From contig NZ_SSBK01000047.1 of the NCBI RefSeq assembly GCF_004795035.1, positions 1-41,771 of the forward strand: a stretch of 41,771 nucleotides of DNA. The letters run 5' to 3'. The notes beneath the pieces were generated by a model. The model was not told the origin of the DNA, did not search any database, and saw only the letters and a list, made by a program, of their open reading frames with translations. The position numbers and the translations under genes are program-made. This document shows, piece by piece, positions 1-8,499 of this stretch (the first letter of the stretch is position 1; each line of letters starts with the position of its first letter). The DNA is from Streptomyces sp. A0958. GTDB lineage: Bacteria; Actinomycetota; Actinomycetes; Streptomycetales; Streptomycetaceae.

Positions 1-58
1 GGTACATCCGGACCGCACGCTCACGCAACTCCAGCGGGTACTTTCTCGGGGCAGGCAT
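1..58 (-). CDS. IS3-family transposase OrfA, N-terminal fragment (cut by window edge)
   Basis: Nineteen codons are visible, reading MPAPRKYPLELRERAVRMY from the ATG at 58. The PRKYP.ELRERAVRM pattern is the characteristic opening of the helix-turn-helix OrfA subunit of IS3-family transposases, which recognises the element ends and is fused to the OrfB catalytic domain by programmed frameshifting. A GAGGAG ribosome site precedes it by about 8 nt. The rest of the gene continues past the left edge, so its integrity cannot be judged. Confidence 0.7.
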   Translation of the reverse strand, partial: MPAPRKYPLELRERAVRMY

Positions 59-127
59 CGTCTGGGCTCCTCTCATGACACCCATCTGACCCGCTGTCAG
101 CATCTTTCGCATCTCGGGGGAACCTCA
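1..127 (-). mobile_element. End of an IS3-type insertion sequence
   Basis: On the minus strand this stretch holds a Shine-Dalgarno sequence (GAGGAG) followed by the start of an IS3 OrfA-like reading frame that leaves the window. The likely outer end is position 127, where the minus strand begins TGAGGTTCCCCC. IS3-family ends begin with TG, which fits, but the second inverted repeat lies outside the window, so the exact edge is inferred. Confidence 0.55.
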
Positions 128-1617
128 GTGGCTGGGCTGTCTGTGGGGATGGATATAGCTCGCAACACGGTTCTTCTCCTCGCCCTGGCACTCCTGGTCC
201 GTAGTGTTGCGAACGAGGCTGCGGCGGCGGGCGCGTGCCTGGGCTTCCTGATCGTCAATGTCCTCCTGGGCCGTGTGCAGAGCCCCGACGGTCTGGAATC
301 CCACAGTTGGTGGGCCGTGGCCCTGTACTCCTCCAGCAGTGTGGCGGCGTGGCTGGCTGCGGTGGCTTTCTTCCTGGCCGTACTTCCCCTGGTGTTCGTA
401 CGTCGTTCCGCTGCCCGCTGACATGGCTTCGAGCCCGGCGGGCAGTCTGCGGCGTGCGCGGTCGGGGCGGCCGCCTTCCCGGCCCCCGCCCCGCGACTCC
501 GGCCGCCGCTGCTCGGACACGGGGCGCGGGCGTGGGTGTTGCGGGGTCTCCCGGCGCTCAGCCGGCGGGGTTCGGCGCGTTCAGCACGTTGTCCGCGATG
601 CGGGAGCAGGTCGCGGACCCCGTCGGGCAGCGCGGCGTACGTACTGACGGCAAGGGGCTGGTTGTGTCCCCGCAGCGCGTACTCGACCATCGCCCGGTCG
701 CGGCTCTCGGCGATGAGGATGCCGAGAGTGGGCCCGTCGTGCTCCTTGTCACGGACCAGGTCGTCGACGACCGAGACGTAGAAGCCGAGCTGCCCGAAGT
801 GCCCGAGGCCGGCCTTGGGGATCTTGAGCTCCAGCACGACGTAGCAGTGCGGCTTGCAGTGGTAGAAGAGCAGGTCGATGCGGTATTCGCTGTCGCCGAC
901 CACGATGGGGTACTGGCGTCCGACGAAGGCGAAGCCGACGCCCGGTTCGGTCAGGAAGCGGACCAGGTTGGCGACGAGGGCGTCCTCCAGGTCCCGCTCG
1001 GCGGGCCGGCCCTCCAGCTCGGTGAAGTCGAGGCGGTAGGGGTCCTTGAAGATCTGCCGCACCGCGTCGGAACCGGCGGGGAGCGTGACGCCGAAGTTGT
1101 TGGCCGCGGCACCCTCGGCGAGGTGCAACTTGGTGTGGATCATCGAGCCCAGGTGGTCGCGGGACCAGCCGTGATGAACGGCGTGCTGGGCGTAGAAGTC
1201 CCGCTCGAAGCGGGTTTTGCACTTGCTCATGAGGGTGACGATGTGGCCCCAGGGCAATTGTCCAACGGCTTGTTGGACAATTGAGTCCGGCCACGTCCTG
1301 GCCATCTGCTGCATGTAGTGGATGTTGGACCGGCTGAACCCCCGCTGGTTCGGGAACTCCGTCCGCAGCTCGGTGGCGCTCCGGTCGACGACTTTCGTGC
1401 CCCACTTCTCTCCGCGCTGCCGCTCCAGGATCGTCCGTCCGATCGCCCAGTACATCTGGAGCATTTCGGTGTTGGCCTTGAGCTGCGCGCGCACATGTGC
1501 GCCCCGCACGATCGCCTTCGGGTCGTCGATCATCTCGTGGAGGCCCGGCGGCGGTTCTGACCCTTCTGATCCCTGCTGAGCAGGGACGACGGTCTTTGGT
1601 GTGGTGTTGCTGTCCAT
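97..1617 (-). CDS. YhcG-type PDDEXK nuclease (DUF1016) with frameshifted 3' end
   Basis: The first ~345 residues match the YhcG/DUF1016 family: an N-terminal DUF1016_N region (about 25-180, with the family phrase IVQQAVGQLPWGH) and a C-terminal PDDEXK-like nuclease domain (about 195-345). The candidate catalytic residues are Asp in YRIDLLFYH and Glu/Lys in VVLELK. After DGVRDLLPH the frame runs on for ~160 Arg/Ala-rich low-complexity residues unlike the family. Removing one base near 595 gives ADNVLNAPNPAG and a stop at 558, the normal ~350-residue length. I infer a 1-nt insertion or a sequencing error; the ancestral gene is 558-1617. YhcG proteins are frequent in accessory and defence regions and may be restriction-like, but their biological role is unsettled. 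Confidence 0.75.
   Translation of the reverse strand: MDSNTTPKTVVPAQQGSEGSEPPPGLHEMIDDPKAIVRGAHVRAQLKANTEMLQMYWAIGRTILERQRGEKWGTKVVDRSATELRTEFPNQRGFSRSNIHYMQQMARTWPDSIVQQAVGQLPWGHIVTLMSKCKTRFERDFYAQHAVHHGWSRDHLGSMIHTKLHLAEGAAANNFGVTLPAGSDAVRQIFKDPYRLDFTELEGRPAERDLEDALVANLVRFLTEPGVGFAFVGRQYPIVVGDSEYRIDLLFYHCKPHCYVVLELKIPKAGLGHFGQLGFYVSVVDDLVRDKEHDGPTLGILIAESRDRAMVEYALRGHNQPLAVSTYAALPDGVRDLLPHRGQRAERAEPRRLSAGRPRNTHARAPCPSSGGRSRGAGAGKAAAPTAHAADCPPGSKPCQRAAERRTNTRGSTARKKATAASHAATLLEEYRATAHQLWDSRPSGLCTRPRRTLTIRKPRHAPAAAASFATLRTRSARARRRTVLRAISIPTDSPATEVPPRCERC
128..421 (+). CDS. Small membrane protein, unknown family, possibly truncated by the IS
   Basis: The 97-residue product is mostly hydrophobic, with likely membrane segments at about residues 13-25, 31-48 and 62-90, and ends in RRSAAR, a typical cytoplasmic tail. 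I do not recognise the family. The GTG start falls directly at the inferred IS edge (127/128) and the frame stays open upstream into the IS, so the native N-terminus may be lost. The only ribosome-site-like sequence, GGGGG, lies inside the IS. It overlaps the frameshifted 3' extension of the opposite-strand nuclease gene. It could be a chance reading frame; the regular hydrophobic pattern argues mildly against that. Confidence 0.4.
   Translation: MAGLSVGMDIARNTVLLLALALLVRSVANEAAAAGACLGFLIVNVLLGRVQSPDGLESHSWWAVALYSSSSVAAWLAAVAFFLAVLPLVFVRRSAAR
1255..1283. repeat. Perfect 12-bp inverted repeat inside the YhcG-type gene
   Basis: CAATTGTCCAAC and its exact reverse complement GTTGGACAATTG are separated by GGCTT. 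The palindrome is AT-richer than its surroundings and encodes the conserved SIVQQAVGQL stretch, so it may be partly dictated by the protein sequence. It could form a hairpin in the mRNA or be a protein-binding site. Confidence 0.7.
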
Positions 1618-1678
1618 GGCGTACGGATTTGCGGCCTTGATGCGAGCGGTGACGATTCTGCTCGCATATGTACGCCAT
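1616..1678. promoter_or_regulatory. Nested inverted repeats upstream of the YhcG-type gene
   Basis: ATGGCGTAC (1616-1624) pairs with GTACGCCAT (1670-1678). Inside that pair, ATGCGAGC (1640-1647) pairs with GCTCGCAT (1660-1667). The outer left arm overlaps the start codon of the minus-strand nuclease gene. The layout suggests an operator or a 5'-UTR hairpin that could hide the start region; the function is inferred. Confidence 0.45.
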
Positions 1679-1827
1679 AGGGGTGAACGGCCCGGTTCCG
1701 CTCAGGCGGCGACCAGTTCGTAACCCCGGACACCTGTCGCGCTACGCGCGTTGACTCTAGGCTGCGGCACGCAGTCTCCAGACTCGTCACCACCCTCAAA
1801 CCTCCCGCTGAACTCACAAGGGGACCG

Positions 1828-3714
1828 ATGTCAGTGAAACCGCAGAAGAACCGCGCGTCCCGGCGGGCGCTCGCCGCCGCAGCCGGTCTTGCCACCGTCG
1901 GAGCGCTCGTCGCGGCCATGCCGGCCGGGGCGCAGGAGCGCGGCCACGGACACGGCAAGGACCACGGGCACCACAAGCCGGCCCGGACCGTCGACGTGCA
2001 GCTGCTGTCCTTCAACGACCTGCACGGCAACCTGGAGCCGCCGGAGGGTTCCGCCGGTACGGTCACCGAGACGCAGGCCGACGGCACGACGAAGGCCGTC
2101 CCGGCCGGCGGCGTGGAGTACCTCGCCTCCTCGCTGCGCACCGCGCGCAAGGGCCACCCGTACTCGATCACCGCGGCCGGCGGCGACATGGTCGGCGCGA
2201 GCCCGCTGCTGTCGGGGCTCTTCCACGACGAGCCGACCATCGAGGCGCTCAACAAGATCGACCTCGATGTGACGAGCGTCGGCAACCACGAGTTCGACGA
2301 GGGCGCCACGGAGCTGGCCCGCCTCCAGAACGGCGGCTGCCACCCGGTCGAGGGGTGCTACGAGAAGGGCAAGAAGTTCAAGGGGGCCGATTTCCCGTAC
2401 CTGGCCGCCAACGTGACGGACGAGAAGACCGGTAAGCCGATCCTCCGCCCGTACACCGTGTGGAAGAAGAACGGCGTCAAGATCGGGTTCATCGGGGTGA
2501 CCCTGGAGGGCACGCCGGACATCGTCACGGCCAACGGTGTCAAGGGCCTGAAGTTCCACGACGAGGTCGAGACGATCAACAAGTACGCCAAGGAGCTGGA
2601 CCGGCAGGGCGTCAAGTCCATCGTCGCCCTGATCCACGAGGGCGGCGCGCCCGCCTCGGCCTCGTACGACTACGACTGCGACAGCCCGGGCGCCGGTGAC
2701 GGCATCTCCGGGCCGATCACCGACATCGCCAAGGGCATCTCGCCGAAGGTCGACGCGCTGGTGACGGGCCACACCCACCAGGCGTACGTGTGCACGATCC
2801 CGGACCCGGCGGGCAACCCGCGCCTGGTCACGTCGGCCGCCTCGTTCGGCAAGCTGTACACGGACACGACGCTCACCTACGACCGCCGCACCAACGACAT
2901 CGTGCGCACGGCGGTGAAGGGGAGCGGCAAGAAGGGCTCCAAGTCCTCGAAGCACCACAGCCCCGCCCCGTCGAACCCGGTCTCGGCGAACCACATCGTC
3001 AGCCGGGACCAGAAGCCGGCCAAGGACATGACGGACCTGATCGCCCGCTGGAACACCCTCGCGGCCCCGATCTCGAACCGGCCGCAGGGCTACATCTCCG
3101 CCGACATCAACGGCCGCGGCTCCACGGCCCCGGAGAAGCCGCTCGGCGACCTGATCGCGGACGCGCAGCTGGAGGGCCTGGCCCCGGCGGACAAGGGCGG
3201 TGCGGTCGTCGCCTTCATGAACCCGGGCGGCATCCGCGCCGACCTGGTCCACAAGGCGTCGGGCAGTGAGGGCGACGGTGTCGTCACGTACGGGGAGTCG
3301 TTCACCGTGCAGCCGTTCACCAACATGATGAACGTCGTGAACCTGACCGGCGCGCAGCTCGTCAGCGCCCTTCAGCAGCAGGTCAGCGGCTCCAACGAGG
3401 CCAGCCCGAAGATCCTCCAGGTATCGAAGGGCCTCACCTACACGCTGGACATGACGAAGTCCGGCGCGGCCCGCGTGGTCACCGACACGATCCTGCTGAA
3501 CGGCGAGGCGATCGACCCGGGCAAGACGTACCGCGTCGCGATGAACGAGTTCCTGGCGGGCGGCGGTGACGGCTTCGCGGCACTCGGCGAGGGCACCGAC
3601 AAGCTCGTCGGCGCCTCCGACCTGGACCTGTTCAACGACTACCTGGCGGCGCACTCCACGGCCTCGGCGCCGCTGGCCCCGCCGGTGACGGACCGGATCA
3701 CGGTCGTTCAGTAA
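1828..3714 (+). CDS. Secreted bifunctional metallophosphatase/5'-nucleotidase
   Basis: A 628-residue exported enzyme expected to hydrolyse nucleotides outside the membrane for phosphate and nucleoside scavenging. Residues 1-37 form a signal peptide (RRALAAAAGLATVGALVAAMPAGA), followed by a His/Gly-rich linker. The metallophosphoesterase domain (about 50-290) shows the metal-binding blocks FNDLHGN, GGDMVGASP, GNHEFDEG and GHTHQAY. The 5'-nucleotidase C-terminal domain (about 400-600) carries NPGGIRADL and GGGDGFAAL. A His/Lys/Ser-rich linker near 365 joins them. The ATG is preceded by AAGGGG and the gene is monocistronic, ending at a perfect terminator. There is no LPXTG motif, so it is released or loosely held. 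Confidence 0.93.
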   Translation: MSVKPQKNRASRRALAAAAGLATVGALVAAMPAGAQERGHGHGKDHGHHKPARTVDVQLLSFNDLHGNLEPPEGSAGTVTETQADGTTKAVPAGGVEYLASSLRTARKGHPYSITAAGGDMVGASPLLSGLFHDEPTIEALNKIDLDVTSVGNHEFDEGATELARLQNGGCHPVEGCYEKGKKFKGADFPYLAANVTDEKTGKPILRPYTVWKKNGVKIGFIGVTLEGTPDIVTANGVKGLKFHDEVETINKYAKELDRQGVKSIVALIHEGGAPASASYDYDCDSPGAGDGISGPITDIAKGISPKVDALVTGHTHQAYVCTIPDPAGNPRLVTSAASFGKLYTDTTLTYDRRTNDIVRTAVKGSGKKGSKSSKHHSPAPSNPVSANHIVSRDQKPAKDMTDLIARWNTLAAPISNRPQGYISADINGRGSTAPEKPLGDLIADAQLEGLAPADKGGAVVAFMNPGGIRADLVHKASGSEGDGVVTYGESFTVQPFTNMMNVVNLTGAQLVSALQQQVSGSNEASPKILQVSKGLTYTLDMTKSGAARVVTDTILLNGEAIDPGKTYRVAMNEFLAGGGDGFAALGEGTDKLVGASDLDLFNDYLAAHSTASAPLAPPVTDRITVVQ

Positions 3715-3721
3715 CACCCGG

Positions 3722-3773
3722 AAAGGGGGAGGGGCTGCGGACCGTTCAACAGGTCCGCAGCCCCTCCCCCTTT
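3722..3773 (+). terminator. Strong intrinsic terminator after the 5'-nucleotidase gene
   Basis: A perfect 22-bp inverted repeat (3722-3743 with 3752-3773) with an 8-nt loop GTTCAACA begins 7 nt past the stop codon. The arm ends in CCCCCTTT, giving a short T tract. It is symmetric enough to work in both directions, but the convergent gene stops 130 nt further on. Confidence 0.85.
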
Positions 3774-3781
3774 CCTCCCCG

Positions 3782-3892
3782 GACCTGCTGGCCCTCCTCG
3801 CCGCCGGTCGCCGCGAGGGACGCCGAGGCCTGGCCGCGCAACTGACCGGTGTTTCGGAGGCGGAGGTCGCGGAGTTCCGGCGTCGGCTCTGA
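3782..3892 (+). pseudogene. Possible C-terminal remnant of a lost gene
   Basis: Between the terminator and the convergent kinase gene, one frame reads DLLALLAAGRREGRRGLAA, continues QLTGVSEAEVAEFRRRL and stops at 3892. Its composition is like a real helical C-terminus, but there is no start codon or ribosome site, and a terminator sits just upstream. I read it as the tail of a gene whose front has been deleted; chance is a real alternative in DNA of this GC content. Confidence 0.2.
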
Positions 3893-3902
3893 CCCCGCTC
3901 GG

Positions 3903-5339
3903 CTACTCCCGCACCCCGCCCGGCGGCGGCTGCGGGGCGCCCGGGAGGCTGATCGACGCTTCCGTGCCGCCGCCCGGGGCCGGGCTCAGGGCGATCTCGC
4001 CGCCCGACTGCTGGACGGTGCGCGCGACGATCGACAGGCCCAGGCCGGAGCCCGGGAGCTGGCGGGCGGACGGGGAGCGCCAGAAGCGTTCGAAGACGTG
4101 GGGGAGTTCGTCGGCGGGGATGCCGGGCCCGTGGTCCCGTACCGTCAGCCGGCCCCGGTGCAGCACCACGTCGACCGTGGAGCCGGACGGGCTGAACTTC
4201 ACCGCGTTGTCCAGGACGTTGACGACCGCCCGCTCCAGTGCGGCCGGTTCGGCGCGTACGTACCAGGGGGCCAGCTCCGCCGTGATCGTCAGCTCGGGGC
4301 CGCGCAGCCGGGCCCGTTGCAGGGCGGTACGGGTGATGTCGTGCAGGGCCACCACCTGGAGCGGGCCCGGCTGGGCGGCGTCCGGGCGGGCCAGCTCCTG
4401 GAGGTCGCCGATGAGCGAGGCCAGCTCGGTCATCTGCGCCTTCACCGACGTCATCAGCGCCTTGCGGTCGTCCGGCGGGATCGCCCGGCCCGTCTCGTCG
4501 CTACGGGCGAGGAGTTCGACGTTGGTGCGCAGGGAGGTGAGCGGGGTGCGCAGCTCGTGGCCCGCGTCCGCGATGAGCTGGGCCTGCCGGTCGCGGGACG
4601 TGGCCAGCGAGGCGGTCATCGAGTTGAACGAGCGGGACAGGCGGGCGATCTCGTCCTCGCCCTCGACCGGGATGCGGACGGTCAGGTCCTCGGTTCGGGC
4701 GACGTGCTCGACGGCCTCGGTGAGCTCGTCCACGGGGCGCAGCCCGGACCGGGCCACCCAGAGCCCGGCGGCGCCCGCGCCGACCACGCCGATGCCGGAG
4801 ACGAGGAGGAGGACCCAGGCGAGGGTGGAGAGGGGTTTGTCGATCTCGCTCAGGGGGCGGGCGATGGAGACTCCGAGGTCGATACGCGGCTGGGTCGGCC
4901 CTCCACGTGATGCCGTCACCGTCACCGGGTAGGTGAAGACGCGCATCTTGACACCGTCGGCGTCGGTCTCCGTGTGCAGTGGGCCGGGCCGCTTGCTTCC
5001 GACCACCGCGAGGTCGGCCGCGGTCACCGGCAGTTCGGGCGAGTCGGGGGCGGTGCAAGCGGTCCCCTGGGCGTCGATGAGCTGGACGGTGAGGCCGGTG
5101 TAGGGCGAGGGCGGAAGCTCGCTGGTGCGGGTGCAGTACTGGTACAGGTTGCTCAGGTAGGTGTTGTCGACCGTCGTGCCGCGCAACGTCGCATCCCGCT
5201 GCTCCTCCAGCTGCGCCCGCGTCACGAACCAGCAGGCCACCGCCACCGCCGCCACCGCCACCGCCACCGCCGTCGCGACCAGCAGGGCCAGCCGGGAGCG
5301 CAGGGGCAGGGCGCGGAAGCGGTGCAGGGGGCCCGTCAT
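3903..5339 (-). CDS. MprB-like sensor histidine kinase
   Basis: A 478-residue transmembrane kinase. Two membrane segments (about 17-38 and 170-192) flank an extracytoplasmic sensor loop of about 130 residues. A HAMP region (about 193-245) leads to the HisKA domain with the phospho-acceptor His in DAGHELRTPLTSLRTN (about 270). The HATPase domain shows the N box (VVNVLDNAVKFS), G1 (DHGPGIP), F box (VFERFWRS) and G2 (GSGLGLSIV). The ATG overlaps the stop of the upstream response-regulator gene (ATGA), so the pair is translationally coupled. The earlier in-frame start would run through the regulator gene and is rejected. The closest known architecture is MprB of mycobacteria, an envelope-stress sensor. 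Confidence 0.9.
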   Translation of the reverse strand: MTGPLHRFRALPLRSRLALLVATAVAVAVAAVAVACWFVTRAQLEEQRDATLRGTTVDNTYLSNLYQYCTRTSELPPSPYTGLTVQLIDAQGTACTAPDSPELPVTAADLAVVGSKRPGPLHTETDADGVKMRVFTYPVTVTASRGGPTQPRIDLGVSIARPLSEIDKPLSTLAWVLLLVSGIGVVGAGAAGLWVARSGLRPVDELTEAVEHVARTEDLTVRIPVEGEDEIARLSRSFNSMTASLATSRDRQAQLIADAGHELRTPLTSLRTNVELLARSDETGRAIPPDDRKALMTSVKAQMTELASLIGDLQELARPDAAQPGPLQVVALHDITRTALQRARLRGPELTITAELAPWYVRAEPAALERAVVNVLDNAVKFSPSGSTVDVVLHRGRLTVRDHGPGIPADELPHVFERFWRSPSARQLPGSGLGLSIVARTVQQSGGEIALSPAPGGGTEASISLPGAPQPPPGGVRE

Positions 5340-6067
5340 CCGTCCCCACCGCCGGAGCGCAGCGCGTAGCCGACGCCCCGGACGGTGTGGACCAGGCGCG
5401 GTTCGCCGCCGGCCTCCGTCTTGCGGCGCAGGTACATCACGTACACGTCCAGGGAGTTGGAGCTCGGCTCGAAGTCGAAGCCCCACACCGCCTTGAGGAT
5501 CTGCTCCCGGGTCAGCACCTGGCGCGGGTGCGCGAGGAACATCTCCAGGAGGGTGAATTCGGTACGGGTCAGCTCCACGCGCCGGTTGCCGCGGGTGACC
5601 TCGCGGGTGGCGAGGTCCATGCGGAGGTCGGCGAAGGACAGCACGTTGTCGTCGGGGACGGGGCCGCCCGCGGCCGCCGCGTACGAGCTGCGGCGCAGCA
5701 GGGCGCGGATGCGGGCGAAGAGCTCGTCCAGTTCGAAGGGCTTGACCAGGTAGTCGTCGGCGCCCGCGTCGAGTCCGGTGACGCGGTCGCCGACGGTGTC
5801 CCGGGCCGTGAGCATCAGGATGGGCGTGGTGGTGCCCGTGGAGCGGATGCGGCGGGCGGCGGTCAGGCCGTCCATGCGCGGCATCTGGATGTCCAGGACG
5901 ATGAGGTCGGGGGCGTACGACTCCGCCTTGGTGAGCGCGTCGAGGCCGTCGACGGCCACCTCGGTGCCGTATCCCTCGAACGCGAGGCTGCGTTGCAGGG
6001 CCTCGCGCACGGCGGGCTCGTCGTCGACGATCAGGATGCGCTGCGGATCGTCTTCGGCGGGGCTCAT
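5336..6067 (-). CDS. MprA-like OmpR/PhoB-family response regulator
   Basis: A 243-residue regulator. The receiver domain (residues 10-125) has the acidic pair (VDDEP), the phospho-acceptor Asp in LIVLDIQMPRMDG, the Thr in LTARD and the Lys in YLVKPF. The winged-helix DNA-binding domain (about 140-238) ends in the typical RLVHTVRGVGYALR. The sequence is close to mycobacterial MprA, including VWGFDF and DVYVMYLRRKTEA. It is cotranscribed with the kinase (4-nt overlap), and the gene directly upstream encodes an HtrA-like protease. In Mycobacterium, MprAB is linked to the protease PepD, so the same protease is a likely target here. Confidence 0.92.
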   Translation of the reverse strand: MSPAEDDPQRILIVDDEPAVREALQRSLAFEGYGTEVAVDGLDALTKAESYAPDLIVLDIQMPRMDGLTAARRIRSTGTTTPILMLTARDTVGDRVTGLDAGADDYLVKPFELDELFARIRALLRRSSYAAAAGGPVPDDNVLSFADLRMDLATREVTRGNRRVELTRTEFTLLEMFLAHPRQVLTREQILKAVWGFDFEPSSNSLDVYVMYLRRKTEAGGEPRLVHTVRGVGYALRSGGGDG

Positions 6068-6153
6068 CGCTGCTTCGTCCTCTTCTCGTTCGGTACCGGC
6101 CGGGGTGCGTACACCAGCTTCTCAGCCTCGCACGGCAGCCGGCACCGGACCGG

Positions 6154-7311
<1,158 letters not shown>

Positions 7312-7397
7312 GCCTATGAGCCTGTCCGGCCAAGATGAGAGCAACGTGAGTACGCCCTGAGAAGCCCGGCAGAACCGCGTATGCCCGATATAAAGGC

Positions 7398-7418
7398 CGC
7401 CCGGCGCCCGTCCGGGCG
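7398..7418 (-). terminator. Intrinsic terminator after the LacI gene
   Basis: Seven-bp stem CGCCCGG/CCGGGCG with a 7-nt loop, 4 nt past the LacI-family stop. On the minus strand it is followed within 2 nt by TTTATAT, giving the U-rich tail of an intrinsic terminator. It separates the regulator gene from the protease gene. Confidence 0.45.
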
Positions 7419-7422
7419 ACCC

Positions 7423-8475
7423 TCAGGATAGCGCCCGGCTCGCCGCCGGAGGCTCCCCGCAGCCGCACGAGCGGCGGACCACCAGCGCCGAGGGGAACTG
7501 CTTCAGCCGCTCCCGCCGCGACCCCGACACCCGCAGCGAGTCGTCGAGCACCAGGTCCACGGCCGCCCGCGCCATCGCCGGGCGGTCCGAGAAGACCGTC
7601 GTCAGCGGCGGATCGGTCAGACCGGCTTCCTTCACGTCGTCGAAGCCCGCGACCGCCAGCTCGCCCGGCACATCGATGCGCAGCTCGCGTGCCGCCCGCA
7701 GGACGCCGATGGCCTGGTCGTCCGTCGCGCAGAAGATGGCCGGGGGCCGGTCCGGGCCCGCGAGCAGGTCCAGTGCGACCCGGTAGGCGTCGTAACGGTT
7801 GTACGGGGCCTGGAAGAGCCGGCCCTCCGTCGAGCGGCCCGACTCGTGCATCGCCCGGCGCCAGCCCTCGATGTGGTCGGCGACCGGGTCGCCGACCGCC
7901 GGGGTCGACTCCATGCCGCCGAGGCACGCCACGTACGCGTTGCCGTGCTCCAGCAGGTGGCGGGTGGCGAGCTGGGCGCCGCCGACATCGTCCGTGACGA
8001 CCGCGACGTCGTCGATCGCCTCGGGCCGCTCGTGCAGCAGCACGACCCGGGCGTCCCACGCCTCGATCTCCGCCGCCGCACGCTCGCTGGGGCCCTGGCT
8101 GACCAGGATCAGGCCGGAGACCCGCATGCCGAGGAAGGCCCGCAGATAGTGGACCTCGCGCTCGTCGCGGTAGTCGGAGTTGCCGACGAGCACCATTTTC
8201 CCGCGCTCGGCGGCGGCCTGTTCGACCGCGTGCGCCATCTCCGCGAAGAACGGCTGCCGGGCGTCCGGCACGATCATCCCTATGAGGTCGGTCCGCCGCG
8301 AGGCCATCGCCTGGGCGACCCGGTCGGGCCGGTAACCCAGCTCCTTGATCGCGGCGAGCACCCGCTCGCGCGTGGCCGGGGCGACCGGCCGGGGTCCGTT
8401 GTTGATGACGTAACTGACCACCGCGGTCGACGTACCCGCAAGTCTCGCCACATCGTCCCGCGTCACCTTGGCCAC
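7423..8475 (-). CDS. LacI-family transcriptional regulator
   Basis: A 350-residue repressor. The N-terminal LacI helix-turn-helix (residues 3-50) shows TRDDVARLAGTSTAVVSYVI and the hinge helix region GYRPDRVAQAMASRRT. The remainder is a periplasmic-binding-protein-like sugar-sensing domain (LIGMIVPDARQPFF near 64, FCATDDQAIGVL and VAGFDD further on). The C-terminus has an unusual RRSCGCGEPP, which is common in this Streptomyces subfamily. The ligand cannot be told from sequence, and no sugar genes are adjacent. It lies 24 nt downstream of glnR on the same strand, so read-through from the glnR promoter is possible. Confidence 0.92.
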   Translation of the reverse strand: MAKVTRDDVARLAGTSTAVVSYVINNGPRPVAPATRERVLAAIKELGYRPDRVAQAMASRRTDLIGMIVPDARQPFFAEMAHAVEQAAAERGKMVLVGNSDYRDEREVHYLRAFLGMRVSGLILVSQGPSERAAAEIEAWDARVVLLHERPEAIDDVAVVTDDVGGAQLATRHLLEHGNAYVACLGGMESTPAVGDPVADHIEGWRRAMHESGRSTEGRLFQAPYNRYDAYRVALDLLAGPDRPPAIFCATDDQAIGVLRAARELRIDVPGELAVAGFDDVKEAGLTDPPLTTVFSDRPAMARAAVDLVLDDSLRVSGSRRERLKQFPSALVVRRSCGCGEPPAASRALS

Positions 8476-8499
8476 GCGCGGCAGTCTACGCGGATGGAC

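Noticed and set aside
235..1284. Long plus-strand frame opposite the YhcG-type gene
   Set aside because: Shadow of the opposite-strand gene; its composition (Val/Glu/Asp-rich, no domain) is the usual complement of GC-rich coding DNA.
1679..1760. Minus-strand frame ending VRGYELVAA before a stop
   Set aside because: Only a dozen residues with no start codon or ribosome site; not enough to call a remnant.
1831..3717. Minus-strand 628-codon frame opposite the 5'-nucleotidase
   Set aside because: Exact shadow of a well-supported secreted enzyme; Arg/Val-rich with no recognisable domain.
3903..5486. Longer start for the kinase at 5486
   Set aside because: Would read through the response-regulator gene; the ATGA overlap at 5336-5339 gives the correct start.
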